Shown: positions 19,956 through 29,882 of the stretch, piece by piece
Numbering within the stretch: position 1 is the stretch's first letter
How the letters are laid out: the number at the start of each line of letters is the position of its first letter
DNA from: Azolla caroliniana
Lineage: Eukaryota; Polypodiophyta
Assembly (NCBI GenBank): GCA_043228905.1
Contig: JBHGNT010000015.1
Span: forward strand, 17,298,001 to 17,362,000
DNA: 64,000 nucleotides
Direction of reading: 5' to 3'
Notes under the pieces: model-generated
The model's database searches: none
Told to the model about the DNA's origin: nothing
Seen by the model: only the letters and a program-made list of their open reading frames with translations
Program-made: the position numbers and the translations under genes

Positions 19956-22900
19956 AGAGGGCTGCCAAGGCGTGGGGCCGCGACAGTCCGGACACCCCGG
20001 GAAAACCCCACACCTGTACGATAAAACCGAAGAAACCTTGTACCATAGGTAGGGAATTTTTGTTCTCCGACAACGGAGCGTGTGCGATGGTCGGCATCGC
20101 CGGCCGAGAGAAAACAAAGACGGAGGCGAGACTTCGAGCGTGCGGAGTTCTCGGCCCGGACGAGGAAATCAACGGAGCCGTGGAGGCGGTCTCATTCGAC
20201 GACACCTTGGGAATGCTGGGAAAGGTAGTCGAAGAAGGCCTTAACGACGACCGGACGATACCGGTGTGTTCCGAGGAGATGTACGAAGTCATCGCGGACT
20301 TCGGTCGAGGGCTCGAGTCAGTTCGGACGGCCCACGTAAACACCAAGTACAAGACTGTGGACCGGAAGGTAAGGCCAGTAGCGGCACCCTTACCGGAGGA
20401 CAGCGCGTCGAGAATCAAAGGGGTTGCATCAGACCCTAGTCTACGAGATCCGGCCTGCATAGGGCACACCTTCATTGACGAGACGCTCCGAGAGCTCAAA
20501 ATCGGTGGGGGCGGGTTCCTACTGCCGGCGGAGGAAGACCGGTTTCGGAGAATGCTCGGAAGGCACGGGAAAGCCTTCGCATTCTCGCCGGAGGAAATCG
20601 GGTGCGTTGACCCGACGATCGTGGAGCCGATGGTGATATTCACGGTACCGCATGTACCATGGAATCTCAAGCCAATCCCGGTTCCGAGAGCTCACATCCC
20701 GAAGTTGATGGAGCTGCTGAGGCAGAAAGTTGATATGGGAATTCTCGAGCCGTCGAGCGCCCCATATTCGAATCGATGGTTTACCGTACCGAAGAAAAAC
20801 GGTTCGCTGCGCTTCATCCAGGACCTGCAGCCGGTCAATCGAGTGACCATTCGGAACGCAGGAATCGGACCGACCATAGACGAGTTCGCGGAGGCCTTCG
20901 CCGGAAGGTCAATTTACTCGGTCGGGGATCTATACTCAGGGTACGACCAGTTCCAGCTGGCCGTGGAGAGCAGAGACCTTACGACGATGCGAACTCCCCT
21001 CGGCCTAGTTCGGATGTGTACACTGCCGCAAGGAGGGACCAACTCGGTGGCCCACATGGTGAATGCGATGAACAAGGTTCTGAGGGACTGTGTCCCGGAC
21101 ATTACCATGCCGTTTCTGGACGACATCCCGATCAAGGGATGCCCGGTGGAAGAAAAGGACGAGACGATCGGGCCGGACGGATGCCGGCGATTCGTGGCGA
21201 CGCACGTCGACGACTGCGAGAAGGTGCTGCAAAGGCTAGAGGATGCGAGGCTCACCTTCTCCGGGGAGAAGTCGGCCTTCGGGCAGTCAGAAATCATGGT
21301 GGTCGGACACCTGTGCGGACCATATGGCCGGAAACCGTCTCCGGCGAAGGTAGAAGCCATCTCCGCGATGAAGCCCGACTGCAGCTCGGTCACGGAAGTA
21401 CGGAGATTCCTGGGGGCATGCGCGTTCTACCACATATGGATCCCGCATTACGCACACGTCGCGGAGCCACTGTACGGGTTGCTGAAAAAGGGGCGAAGGT
21501 TCGAATGGCTAGACAAGCACGCGGAATCGGTCCGGAAGCTGAAAGAGGCCCTTGCAGCGGCACCGGCACTCCGGAAGGCGGTTTACGGGAAGGGTACCCC
21601 GGTATTCATAACGGTGGATACCAGTCCGACCGGGATCGGATGGGTCGTGAACCAGGAAGACGAGGACGGCAATCGGTTTCCGATCCGATTCGGCGCGAAA
21701 GTCCTCAGTGAACGGCAGCGAGGGTACGCCCAGGTTAAACGCGAACTCTGGGGTATTGTTTCGGCGGTTAAGGCCGACAAAGACTACCTGATAGGGACGG
21801 AAGTGATCATCGAGACGGATTGCCTGCCGATTCTCGGTATGGTTTCCGGATGCGCGACTCCGGACCTGGCGATGCTCAGGTGGATAGCGTACATCAAGTC
21901 CCTGGACCCGGAAATACGACACATTTCCGGGAAAGACAACGCCATGGCCGACATGCTTTCGAGGGCGAGGTTCGACGACGAGGGCGGCATGGTTTCGGAA
22001 GACGAAGAAGTCGGCGTGGATTTCTTCGAGGCGGCATACATAACGACCGACGGGATGAGCACTCCGGCGCTTAACGAGTTCGACGCGAGCAAGTACGACG
22101 GGGAATGGCTGCAGATCGGCGGGTTTTTGAAGACGATGACGCCCGATGCGTCATGGACGAAGGACGAGGCCAACCGGATCCGGAAGAAAGCATATCGATT
22201 CTTTCTCCGAGATGGGCATCTATGGAAGCACCCGAAGAAGAGGGACGGCGTCCCGCTCCGAGTGGTGGCGATGAAGGAAGAACAGGAGGAACTGCTGACG
22301 GCCTACCACGACAGCCCTTGGGCTGGACACCGTGGAACATGGGCTACGTTTGAGAAACTAAAGGGGAAGTATTGGTGGCCGGGGCAGTACCGGGACGTGC
22401 ATCGGTTCGTGACAACTTGCGGGAGCTGTCAGATGCACTCCATAGTCCGACATCGGGACGAGCTTCACCCCACGTACCCTCCGACCATCCACTTCAAATG
22501 GATGGTAGATCTGGTGACGATGCCAATGGGGGTAGGACAGATGCGGTACCTGGTCCTAGCGCGGGAGGATCTGACGAACCAAGTGGAAGGCCGGGCCCTT
22601 CCAAACAAAACGACCGCGGCCGTATGCCGGTTCCTAATCGAGGACGTGATATGCCGGTACGGGTGCGTCGGGAAGATCGTGGCTGACCGAGGGGAGTTGG
22701 ACGCCGAAGAAGCCGCGGAGCTGTTCGACCGGCTGGGAGTCCAGCTCTCGCTCACCACTGCGTACAATCCGGAGGCGAATGGAAAGGTGGAGCGCGGACA
22801 CGGACCGATCGTCAAGGCGTTGGTTCGGGCATGCGGAGGCCGAGCCGGTGACTGGCCGCGGCTGCTACCTTATGCTTTGTGGGCAGACCGGACCACGCAC

Positions 22901-23443
22901 AGTTCGGTAACCGGGTACATGCCGACGGAGCTCATGTTCGGCCAGACGCCGATCATGCCGATTGAACGGACGATCTCCTCGTGGGCAACGGTCGACTGGA
23001 GGGACGAGATGAGCCGGGAGGAGTTGTTGGTCGCACGTATACGACAGCTCGAGCGGAGGCCGGAGGACGTGGCACTGGCTACGGAGAAGCTCCGGGTGGC
23101 GAGGACAAAGAACAAAGCCCGGTTCGACCGAACGCACCGGCTACGACCGAAGAAAATCGAAGAAGGTGACTGGGTGCTCGTCTACGACAGCAGCCTCGAC
23201 AACCAGCACCGAGCCACACGGAAGTTCGCACGAAGGTGGTTCGGGCCTTACGTGGTACGGAGCGCCAATGACAATGGGACATATCACCTGGCGGAACTTG
23301 ACGGCACGAGAATGGCGATACCGGTTGCAGGGAAGCGGATCAAAGCGTTCAAGAAGCGACACGACGACGAGCCAGACCCGGCTCTCCTGGTCGGTAGTGA
23401 CGAACGATCCGAAAATGAAGAAGAACCGACGGGCGAGGAATGA
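19952..23443 (+). CDS. C1 Pol: reverse transcriptase, RNase H, integrase
   Basis: About 1,163 codons in the -1 frame relative to gag. RT: VPKKNGSLRFIQDLQPVN near 20790, DLYSGYDQFQLAV near 20930 (catalytic Asp), FLDD at 21113-21124. RNase H at 21600-21970: ITVDTS, QVKRELWG, IETDCLP and NAMADMLSR carry its acidic residues. Integrase zinc module: YHDSPWAGHRGTW ... CGSCQMH near 22300-22440. Core triad Asp at 22508, Asp at 22685, Glu at 22790 (35 codons after the second Asp). The end has a GPY/F-like module (RRWFGPYVV) and no chromodomain. No stop or frameshift, so it is probably competent if the frameshift works. Confidence 0.92.
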   Translation, partial: LERAAKAWGRDSPDTPGKPHTCTIKPKKPCTIGREFLFSDNGACAMVGIAGREKTKTEARLRACGVLGPDEEINGAVEAVSFDDTLGMLGKVVEEGLNDDRTIPVCSEEMYEVIADFGRGLESVRTAHVNTKYKTVDRKVRPVAAPLPEDSASRIKGVASDPSLRDPACIGHTFIDETLRELKIGGGGFLLPAEEDRFRRMLGRHGKAFAFSPEEIGCVDPTIVEPMVIFTVPHVPWNLKPIPVPRAHIPKLMELLRQKVDMGILEPSSAPYSNRWFTVPKKNGSLRFIQDLQPVNRVTIRNAGIGPTIDEFAEAFAGRSIYSVGDLYSGYDQFQLAVESRDLTTMRTPLGLVRMCTLPQGGTNSVAHMVNAMNKVLRDCVPDITMPFLDDIPIKGCPVEEKDETIGPDGCRRFVATHVDDCEKVLQRLEDARLTFSGEKSAFGQSEIMVVGHLCGPYGRKPSPAKVEAISAMKPDCSSVTEVRRFLGACAFYHIWIPHYAHVAEPLYGLLKKGRRFEWLDKHAESVRKLKEALAAAPALRKAVYGKGTPVFITVDTSPTGIGWVVNQEDEDGNRFPIRFGAKVLSERQRGYAQVKRELWGIVSAVKADKDYLIGTEVIIETDCLPILGMVSGCATPDLAMLRWIAYIKSLDPEIRHISGKDNAMADMLSRARFDDEGGMVSEDEEVGVDFFEAAYITTDGMSTPALNEFDASKYDGEWLQIGGFLKTMTPDASWTKDEANRIRKKAYRFFLRDGHLWKHPKKRDGVPLRVVAMKEEQEELLTAYHDSPWAGHRGTWATFEKLKGKYWWPGQYRDVHRFVTTCGSCQMHSIVRHRDELHPTYPPTIHFKWMVDLVTMPMGVGQMRYLVLAREDLTNQVEGRALPNKTTAAVCRFLIEDVICRYGCVGKIVADRGELDAEEAAELFDRLGVQLSLTTAYNPEANGKVERGHGPIVKALVRACGGRAGDWPRLLPYALWADRTTHSSVTGYMPTELMFGQTPIMPIERTISSWATVDWRDEMSREELLVARIRQLERRPEDVALATEKLRVARTKNKARFDRTHRLRPKKIEEGDWVLVYDSSLDNQHRATRKFARRWFGPYVVRSANDNGTYHLAELDGTRMAIPVAGKRIKAFKKRHDDEPDPALLVGSDERSENEEEPTGEE

Positions 23444-23500
23444 AGACGGGCCGGTTTTCTCCGTCCCAACTCTCTTGGCGCATACCGGAGGATGCGCGGT

Positions 23501-23514
23501 TAGGTGGGGGCGGA
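23501..23514 (+). other. C1 polypurine tract
   Basis: TAGGTGGGGGCGGA ends exactly at the 3' LTR start. C2 has the same sequence at 43135-43148. Confidence 0.8.
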
Positions 23515-24313
23515 TGTCGTGAAGAAAACCGTCCATAGGCGGAATCGGCGCACCAAGGCGTGGGAACCGGTTCTTCACGCACGCACGCTCCGAGTTGTAC
23601 ATAGAAACGAATTGAGAGGATAATCGGCAGGAACGGGCCCTAACTCAAGTGGAGACAAAGACCGCGCGAACAGTCTTTTCGGTCGCGCGCGCGAACTGTA
23701 CGAGTCGGCGGCGTAACTACGCGGATCCGTGAAAAACGGAGCGGATCCCTGTCCAAAAGGGACAGGGAATAAAGCTGACACGACGGCCTGTTCGTCGGCC
23801 TATATAAGGAGCGGGAAAGAGCTGTTGCAGGGATCTGGCGCGGAGAGGACGAAGTGCTGTCGGACCGTTTCTGGACGCTTCGCTCCCTCTGTTTCCTTCC
23901 TTCTTGAGCTCCAAAGCTTTCTGTGCAGGGTTCCGGGGAGGCTCGCGCTGTTTCGAGGAACGCCCGAGTGCTTCCGGCAGCACCTCCGACCTGCTACCCC
24001 CCCCCATTTCCCCGTTTGTGCGTCGAAGCGAACAGGCATCGGCATCTGTTCGCCGGCCTGTTCGGTTGCAACCAACCTGTGCCCCATCGGGGGTTGTAGT
24101 CGTGTTAGCCATTTTGTTAATACACATATTTAGTCATTCGCATCCGTCTGTGTCGGTGTCTGTTCGCGTTCTCCGTGCTGAAGGGCCGTGTCCCTGCGTA
24201 TCCCCGGTCCTGCGTAGCCGGTTCTCTCTCTTTCTCCTCCCTCGCTTGCTCTTTGGTTCGAGACCCCCGCGGTCCCGCCTCTATTCCACACGCACTTGCG
24301 TAATATCTCGACA
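23515..24313 (+). repeat. C1 3' LTR (799 bp)
   Basis: Same length as the 5' LTR and one difference seen by eye. Ends CTCGACA, followed by the ACGC duplication. Confidence 0.95.
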
Positions 24314-24317
24314 ACGC
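24314..24317. repeat. target-site duplication ACGC, right copy (C1)
   Basis: Partner of 16982-16985. The copia B gag frame resumes directly after it. Confidence 0.85.
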
Positions 24318-24433
24318 GTAGTTGGTTCTGTTGAGCTTCTTTGTTGGAAGCGAGCTCACCATGCCTCTATCCATCGTTCTTCTTGTTCTTCTTCGTCAAG
24401 TTGTGTCGGCTGCAGAGAGGTTCTCAACCCTCG
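24318..24433 (-). pseudogene. copia B gag N-terminus and leader
   Basis: On the minus strand, between the copia B primer binding site and C1, the first gag codons appear. They end in the Asn-Tyr-Ala part of the copia NYxxW motif, whose Trp is on the far side of C1. About 115 bases; the exact start codon is uncertain. Confidence 0.7.
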
Positions 24434-24446
24434 CACTCTGATACCA
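24434..24446 (-). other. copia B primer binding site (initiator tRNA-Met type)
   Basis: TGGTATCAGAGTG on the minus strand, next to the 5' LTR. Confidence 0.88.
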
Positions 24447-24831
24447 TGTAAAAAGTAGCGTGCGGAAGCAGGTATGAAGACAGAACAGAGGAAGGAAACT
24501 CAGGTTCAATGGAGAGCTTAGGCTTACACGGTATACGTGGGAGAGACAGGGAGAGAAACACAAAAAACTATATTCAACAATAATACTCAGTCTGTACATA
24601 AGACGTGCTCAGTGAGCACTTTTATACAAGTCCTAAAAGGACTGACCGAAGTACTGACAGTACTTCAATGCTCATCAAGAGCTCCTACACTAAATCCCAA
24701 ATATATTCCTCACGGAATATCTTTCCTAACGACCTCCCGGTTTACGCACTCGGCCTAATCGATCAGTCCCAACCGATCCGGTTCTCGGCTTCTTCAGCCG
24801 ATCCGGCCGATGTTAAGCTTGTCTCTCAACA
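24447..24831 (-). repeat. copia B 5' LTR (385 bp)
   Basis: Direct repeat of 11690-12074 with about a dozen differences. Followed by CAGCC. Confidence 0.95.
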
Positions 24832-24836
24832 CAGCC
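24832..24836. repeat. target-site duplication CAGCC, right copy (copia B)
   Basis: Matches 11685-11689. Gypsy A gag sequence resumes here. Confidence 0.95.
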
Positions 24837-25342
24837 GTTTCCCCTTTCATGCTATTGTTGTTGAGCGTTGCTCGGATGGGCCGGCGTAATGCTGCCAGAA
24901 ATGTTTCTCGAGCCTCGTCCTCCGCGGGGCTTCGTTCCAGTTTCCATCGTAAATTTTGGAAACGTAAGTTGAAGTCTGCTATCGTCTCGATCGGCAGTTG
25001 CTTAATTGTATAAAACTGCCCGAGAATTTCGCGTTGTGGAACCCTCCGATGGAAGAACCGTAAGAAAGCGGACTGTAGCTGATCGAAGGTTGTTATGGCT
25101 GGTAAATCCATCTGTGAATGCCAAAAAGCCGCACACCCATCTAATGTTAATCCGAACTCCGTCATTTTCGACTGGTGTGCCACCGCCTCGAAGAGGCTCT
25201 GCGCATTCCAGACATTCAGGAACATGCGAATATGAGTTGCGGCGTCGGTTTTGCCGTTAAAGCGGGGTAGGCAAAGGCCATAGTGGGAGCTACGACGGGT
25301 TGGGAAAGACCACAAGGTGGCTGTGGTGAGCATGGTCTCCAC
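24837..25342 (-). pseudogene. gypsy A gag, N-terminal capsid half
   Basis: From METMLTTATLW at 25342 the frame runs LPRFNGKTDAATHIRMF, CAAFWHSQMDLPAITTFDQL and FHRRVPQREILGQFYTIKQL, then IETIADFNLRFQNLRW. This is the Retrotrans_gag capsid fold typical of gypsy elements. It reaches the CAGCC duplication, where copia B interrupts it; the zinc knuckle half is at 10444-11684. A related gag is at 46487-46954. The fragment itself is open, but the element is dead downstream. Confidence 0.85.
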
Positions 25343-25569
25343 GTCTCGTCGAGGTGTTGGAAGAGCGACGAATCCCCTTTATAATCACGGGAGGTAGTAC
25401 TGAAGTCGCTGAGGCGCGGCTTTTGCCGTGCGTGTTCTTCTGCCTAGCGTGTGAGAGACCTTGTGATTGGCCGGTCTTGTCGTGTGGGTTCCCTGGGGCG
25501 TCTGTGGCTAAACATCCATTCGTCATTGTTCATCTGTGAGAAAACACAGATCACCGGGTGTGCCAAAAG
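25343..25569 (-). other. gypsy A leader with putative primer binding site
   Basis: Between the LTR and gag. Four bases inside the LTR the minus strand reads TGGCACACCCGGTGA. A similar TGGCATGCTCGG sits at the same place in the related element at 47040-47058. I cannot name the tRNA with confidence. Confidence 0.55.
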
Positions 25570-26011
25570 TGTTGCCGATTAGGAACACGGTCCGCGGTCA
25601 GTCCGTCGACCTAGACCTAAAAGTGGGTGTTGAACAACGAACAGGTGTTTAAGCGTAATGCATAGGGGAAGAATCCCTGTAACCTATCAGTGCATAAGGG
25701 AGACGACTACAACTGAATCCCTATCACGGGTTACACTTACGTACTTACACGCTTAGGTATTCAAGACACACACACAGTGAATTAGCCGTAGCTATACACA
25801 TGAAATCAAAGAAGATAGAATTCTATTATCAGGCGTTTCTTTACATTCCCCAAAATTACACGCACCTCTATCAGAGGTTTTCTGCCCTTTATATACGTAG
25901 GGTCTATTTAGCCGTTCACGCTTCTTGCGTGAACCGTTACATGCGTTATGCTCTTATATAATTTCTTATTCCTACGCTTTTGTCTGTCGGTTACTATTCA
26001 GGCGGACAACA
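25570..26011 (-). repeat. gypsy A 5' LTR (442 bp)
   Basis: Termini TGTTG...CAACA. Closely matches the A2 LTR at 58694-59099 along its length, with one about 30-bp insertion here. The sequence to its right is copia D LTR. Confidence 0.88.
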
Positions 26012-26284
26012 GTGAGATACAAAAAGTATTTTCTGTTGTAACCGCCGGTTGGCAAAGGTATAGAGCTCGACGTCGTTGCCTCCGAGTCTCTCGTTGTAAC
26101 CTTTTTCTTCTCATAGTGATAGTTGGAGTCTGTGGGTTCCCATGGTTTTTCCCTATTAGGGTTTTCCACGTAAACATCTAGTGTCATCTCATATTGTGTA
26201 AGTGCATTAATCGTATTTCTGTTTTATGCTTTCTTCCATTAAGTGATTGAGACTCGGTTGTGGCTGAGCACTATTCCACACAAA
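26012..26284 (+). repeat. copia D 5' LTR remnant
   Basis: Aligns by eye to the copia A LTR (minus strand of 3761-4030) around TCGTTGCCTCCG, CATAGTGATAGTT, GTTTTCCACGTAAACATC and GAGxxTCGGTTGTGGC. Its 5' part is missing where gypsy A begins. Confidence 0.75.
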
Positions 26285-26285
26285 C

Positions 26286-26297
26286 TGGTATTAGAGC
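26286..26297 (+). other. copia D primer binding site (initiator tRNA-Met type)
   Basis: TGGTATTAGAGC, identical to the copia A site. Confidence 0.85.
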
Positions 26298-26318
26298 AAG
26301 GTTCTAAACCTTAAAGAA

Positions 26319-27287
26319 AATGGAAGCGTCATTCAGAAGCATGTTCAAGCTCACCGGCTCCAACTACCTAGTGTGAAAGTTGAAGATGAGGGACATTCTC
26401 GTGGTCAAAGATCTTAGGCTGCTGGTACAGTTCAGGGACAAGAAACCGGACAAGACGTGGCCATGACGTGGGAGGTGATGCACATGAAGACGACGACATA
26501 CATCCCGTGCTTCATCGACATGAGCCTATAAAACAATTTTAATGAAGAAAGTAAGGCACACAGGCTTTGGGAGAAAATCGGCACCATGTTGGAGAGCAAG
26601 AACGTCGTAAATCGGGTTTTGGTATTCCAGAAGTTAGTGAGACTCCGGTACCAAGGCGGATGAGGATCCAACATGGTGGAGCACATGAATGCATTCCAGG
26701 GGCTCATAAATCAAACAACCTTGGTGGAAGTACCTCTAGCCGAAGAGGTACTTGCGTTGCTCCTACTCGGTTCCCTCTCGGATACTTTGGGCAACGCCGG
26801 GCCAGAGGAAAACAATTGTCCCTGGCAAGGGTAAAATCAAGCTTGCCAGAAGGACCGAGAGTTCAGAACTGATCTGAAGGCCTTGGTCACGGAAGATGAC
26901 AATAACCGGGGAAGAGGCCGAAATCAGAGTCCCCAGAACCGGGACAAATCGGGGACGAGGTCGAAGTCAAGGGGGAGGCCCACATGCTTTCATTGCGGAA
27001 TGCCGGGGCACTTCCCGAAGAATTGCCGAGACTTCCAGAAAACCAAAGGGGGATCTGACATTCTGGAACCAAAGAAGATTTCAGACAGGAGAGGAATGTC
27101 AACGATCGAGACAAGTGAAGAAGAACTGTTGCTAATCACCGAGGAGAGTGAGTTGCATCTTGTCAACAACAAAATGACATGGGTGGTGGACTCTAGAGCG
27201 CAGAAGTGCTTCTTATCGTACAAAGCCAGAGATCATGGTTCTGTCCGGATGGGTAATGAAGGTGCATGCCAAATTTTCGGCATATGA
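26319..27287 (+). pseudogene. copia D gag and protease
   Basis: Begins with an ATG at 26319 and reads SMFKLTGSNY before a stop where copia A has Trp. Pieces in shifting frames follow the copia A gag, including FNEESKAH and ADMNAFQGL-like segments. The zinc knuckle CFHCGMPGHFPKNC is intact near 26985-27026. The protease reads MTWVVDSRA near 27176-27200, with Gly replaced by Arg in the Asp-Ser-Gly motif. Many stops; not functional. Confidence 0.82.
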
Positions 27288-27299
27288 GACGTGTGGTTG

Positions 27300-28740
27300 A
27301 TGACGTCAACCAGGTGCAAGTTGCTGCTGAAGGATGTTCGACACGTTCCGGAGGTTCGGTTGAACCTGATATCAGCCGGTCAGCTAGATGATGAAGGCCA
27401 CACGGGTAGCATCTAGAACGGAATCATGATGTTTTGCAAAGGAAATGTGATTGTGGCTTGAGCCCGAAAGATCAACACGTTGTACCTGATGCATGCCTGG
27501 ATTTGCCGAGAAGAAGTGAATGTGGCATCCGACAATGCCGGTGAACTGTGGCACAAGAGGTTGTGCCACATGAGCCAGAAAGGGATGCAGAGACTTGCCG
27601 AGGATAACCTCATTCCGGAAGTGAAAGACGTGCAACTTGAGAAGTGCATCGACTTTTTAACCGACAAGCAAAACCGAACCTCCTTTCGGACAAGACCACC
27701 GATGAGATGGAATGCACCGTTGGAACTTGGGCATACCGATGTATGCCAAGTGGACATGAAGTCAAATGCTGGATTGCAATACTTCGTGACATTCATAGAC
27801 GACCACAACTGGAAGCTGTGGGTCTCACCGCTTAAGACGAAGGAACATGTATTATCCGTCTTCAAGGAATACCATGCGAGATTGGAAAGGGAAACTGGCC
27901 GGAAGCTGAAAGTGGTTCGAGCGGACAACGGAAGAGAATTTCGGGGGTAGTTCAAGGAGTACTGCTGGTCGAAGGGAATCTGGCTCGAATTCACCATGCC
28001 GAAGACACCAGAGCTGAATGGATTGGCCGAAAGGATGAACCAGACCGTGATGGAGAGAGTCTGCAGCATGTTGGCACATGCTAAGCTACCCATGACATTT
28101 TAGGCTGAGGTGCTAATGATAGCGATGTACGTGATAAACAGATCACCCTTAGCACCCTTGGACGGAGACACACCACAAAGATTATGGACTGGTAAAGACT
28201 TCTCTTACCGGCATTTGAGGGTGTTTGGTTGTCTTGCGTACGTGCATGTTGCGAAGGACAAGAGAGAAAACTTGGATCCGAAGTCCTGGCCATGCATATT
28301 CCTTGGATATGGCGATGATGAGTTCGGGTACCGAATGTGGGATTTGTTCAACAAGAAGGTCTTCCAGAGTCGAGACATAGTCTTCATGGAAGACAAGAAC
28401 ATTGCCGACTGGGAGTCAGAGAAGAAGATAGTGGACTACGGGTTGACCGACAGAGATTGGTCGAAAGACACAAGGACCCATCCAGCCGGAAGCCGGATGA
28501 CACTCGAAGAACCGGCCTGATGACAAGAAACCGAACCGGAGAAGACCCGGAATCGGACACTGGAACCAGACAAGACCCCGAATCGGATTCAGATGAAGAA
28601 CAAATGGAGGAGCCGGTGGCCGAAGACCAAGGAAGAAGATATCCCCTTAGCGAGAGAAGAGCCCCTGGAGATTTCTGGATGTAGAGCATGTGTTGCTGAT
28701 CGACGAGGGGGAGCCGGAAAGTTTCGAAGAAGCCAAGAGA
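27300..28740 (+). pseudogene. copia D integrase
   Basis: Protease tail and zinc module: ELWHKRLCHMSQKGMQ near 27545, then CIDFLTDKQNR, where copia A has CTDCLAGKQNR (a Cys is lost). Core: LGHTDVCQVDMKS (first Asp) and VVRADNGREFRG (second Asp, kept here but Asn in copia A). A TAG follows at 27948, then TPELNGLAERMNQ (Glu). The C-terminal domain is open at 28110-28520 (YVINRSPLAPLDGDTPQRLW). The zinc loss and stops rule out activity. Confidence 0.82.
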
Positions 28741-29472
28741 GACATGCACAACCGCAAGTGGTAAAGTGCCATGCAAGATGAGATGGATTCCCGACATGAG
28801 AACCACACATATGAATTGATGGAGTTGCCAAAAGGAAAGAGATCACTCCGGAACAAGTGGGTGTGCAAACTGAAACCAGGAGACACTGGAAATCCACCAA
28901 GATACAAAGCCTAGATAGTGGTGAAGGGGTTCCAATAGAAAAAGGGAGTGGATTTCGACGAGATCTTTGCCCCGGTACTCAAGATGTCAGCCATCCGGAC
29001 CGTGTTAAGCATAGCGGCAAACATAGACCTTGATGTAAAGCAACTAGAAGTCAAGACGACGTTCCTACTTGGAGACCTCGATGAAGGGATCTACATGCAA
29101 CAACCAGAGGGATTCGTGAAGAAAGGGAAGGAGCACCTGGTGTGCCGGTTGAAGAAGAGCTTATCTAGACTAAATAAAGCTCCCCGGAAATGGTACCGAA
29201 AGTTTGACTCCTTCATGACCGACCAAGGATACCACAAGACGTAGACCGACCACTGCGTATTGTGGCTGTCACAGGAGAAGTACGTGACAAAGGTACTTCA
29301 AAGGTTCAACATGTTGGATGCTAAGCCGGTCGGGTCGACACTTCTGGCAACTTTGATGATGAAAATCCATATAGAGGAGAACGGGTCGGACATGCTGACC
29401 AAGGTGCCGTCAGTCGACAAGCTGGACGTGTGTAGGAGACGAATCGGATTGACAAGACATTTGCAACTTTGA
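28741..29472 (+). pseudogene. copia D reverse transcriptase and RNase H remnants
   Basis: ELMELPKGKRSLRNKWVCKLK near 28810, FDEIFAPVLKMSAIRTVLSIA near 28955, then VKTTFLLGDLDEGIYMQQPEGFVKKGKEHLV and FDSFMTDQGYHK, with stops between. The YVDD block and most of RNase H are missing. The final ENGSDMLTKVPSVDKLD matches the copia H C-terminus (63882-64000). Confidence 0.82.
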
Positions 29473-29882
29473 TTCTATTTCGATTCTAGTTGTGAGAGAA
29501 TTATCTAGTTTGTGTTTCCATGAGTTTATAAATGCACACATATCCTCTTCTTCTTGCATCTTTAAAATTACTAATGAGTTTAGAGTCATGACTTTCGAAT
29601 TAGTTCTTCAAGTCGATCCACATGGCGTTTGCAGTGCAACAATTTCTGATCGTGTTGGCTTGCTGGTCTTCCAAATTCGACATGATTTCTAGGTTTGTTG
29701 CTAGATCTTTTTCTTCCCATGCAGGGTAGTTTGGTTTTGACGTGTTGAGTTGTGTCTTTGTGCCCTCAACTACTGGCCAAAACGGTATTCAAAGAAGGAA
29801 CTTGAGGAAACATCACCGAAATATACACTCAAGCCAATTCAAGTGGCTAGGGTTGGAACGTAGACGACGATGTGATGCCTAA
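29473..29882. other. 410 bp between copia D and the transposase gene
   Basis: AT-rich. One 66-codon open stretch (29492-29692) resembles nothing I recognise. It may be a leading exon or 5' region of the transposase gene at 29883-33011. No LTR or terminal inverted repeat is evident. Confidence 0.4.

Larger units (their letters stand above)
16986..24313 (+). mobile_element. Ty3/gypsy element C1, young and apparently intact
   Basis: 7.3 kb, GC-rich. 799-bp LTRs at 16986-17784 and 23515-24313 show one difference by eye. The termini are TGTCG...CGACA and the TSD is 4 bp, ACGC. The primer binding site matches tRNA-Trp. A gag-protease frame (17829-19955) and a pol frame in -1 (19952-23443) are both open to the end. 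Domain order is gag, protease, RT, RNase H, integrase, no chromodomain. tRNA-Trp priming and 4-bp TSDs recall the CsRn1 clade described from animals, but I cannot place the RT without a tree. It inserted in the gag of copia B. C2 (36760-43818) and C3 (51065-54785) are relatives. Confidence 0.95.
11690..24831 (-). mobile_element. Ty1/copia element B, complete but split by gypsy C1
   Basis: Two 385-bp direct LTRs (11690-12074 and 24447-24831) are flanked by CAGCC. On the minus strand: PBS, gag, protease, integrase, RT, RNase H and polypurine tract, the copia order. Gypsy C1 (16986-24313) lies inside gag. Without C1 the element is about 5.8 kb. The LTRs differ at about a dozen sites by eye (roughly 3%), so it is older than C1. 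It sits in the gag of gypsy A. Confidence 0.95.
4380..26011 (-). mobile_element. Ty3/gypsy element A, interrupted by copia A and copia B
   Basis: The element is spread over 4380-11684 and 24837-26011, with copia B (11690-24831) between the halves of gag. On the minus strand the order is LTR (26011-25570), gag, protease, RT/RNase H, integrase and an extra downstream ORF. Pol before the extra ORF, with no chromodomain, suggests the Athila/Tat-like (OTA) branch. Its 3' LTR is off-window left of copia A, but a second copy (A2, 58694-59761) shows what that end looks like. It inserted into the copia D 5' LTR, since sequence right of 26011 is copia D LTR. Many stops and frameshifts. Confidence 0.85.
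26012..29472 (+). mobile_element. Ty1/copia element D, heavily decayed
   Basis: A plus-strand relative of copia A: remnant of the 5' LTR (26012-26284, cut by gypsy A), PBS, then gag, protease, integrase, RT and the last RNase H codons. The RT-RNase H part is largely deleted between about 29240 and 29380. No 3' LTR is recognisable after 29472. It is the oldest level of the left tower, since gypsy A sits inside its LTR. Confidence 0.82.

Noticed and set aside
17984-23600. Many long open frames on the minus strand of C1 and C2
   Set aside because: Shadows of GC-rich gag-pol codons. Their translations are Ser/Arg/Pro-rich and match no element domain.
16986-24313. Fungal or bacterial contamination because of high GC and unusual pol
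   Set aside because: Exact TSD inside a plant-type copia, and diverged relatives in the same window.
29492-29692. 66-codon gene
   Set aside because: Too short and without homology or promoter evidence; mentioned only as spacer.
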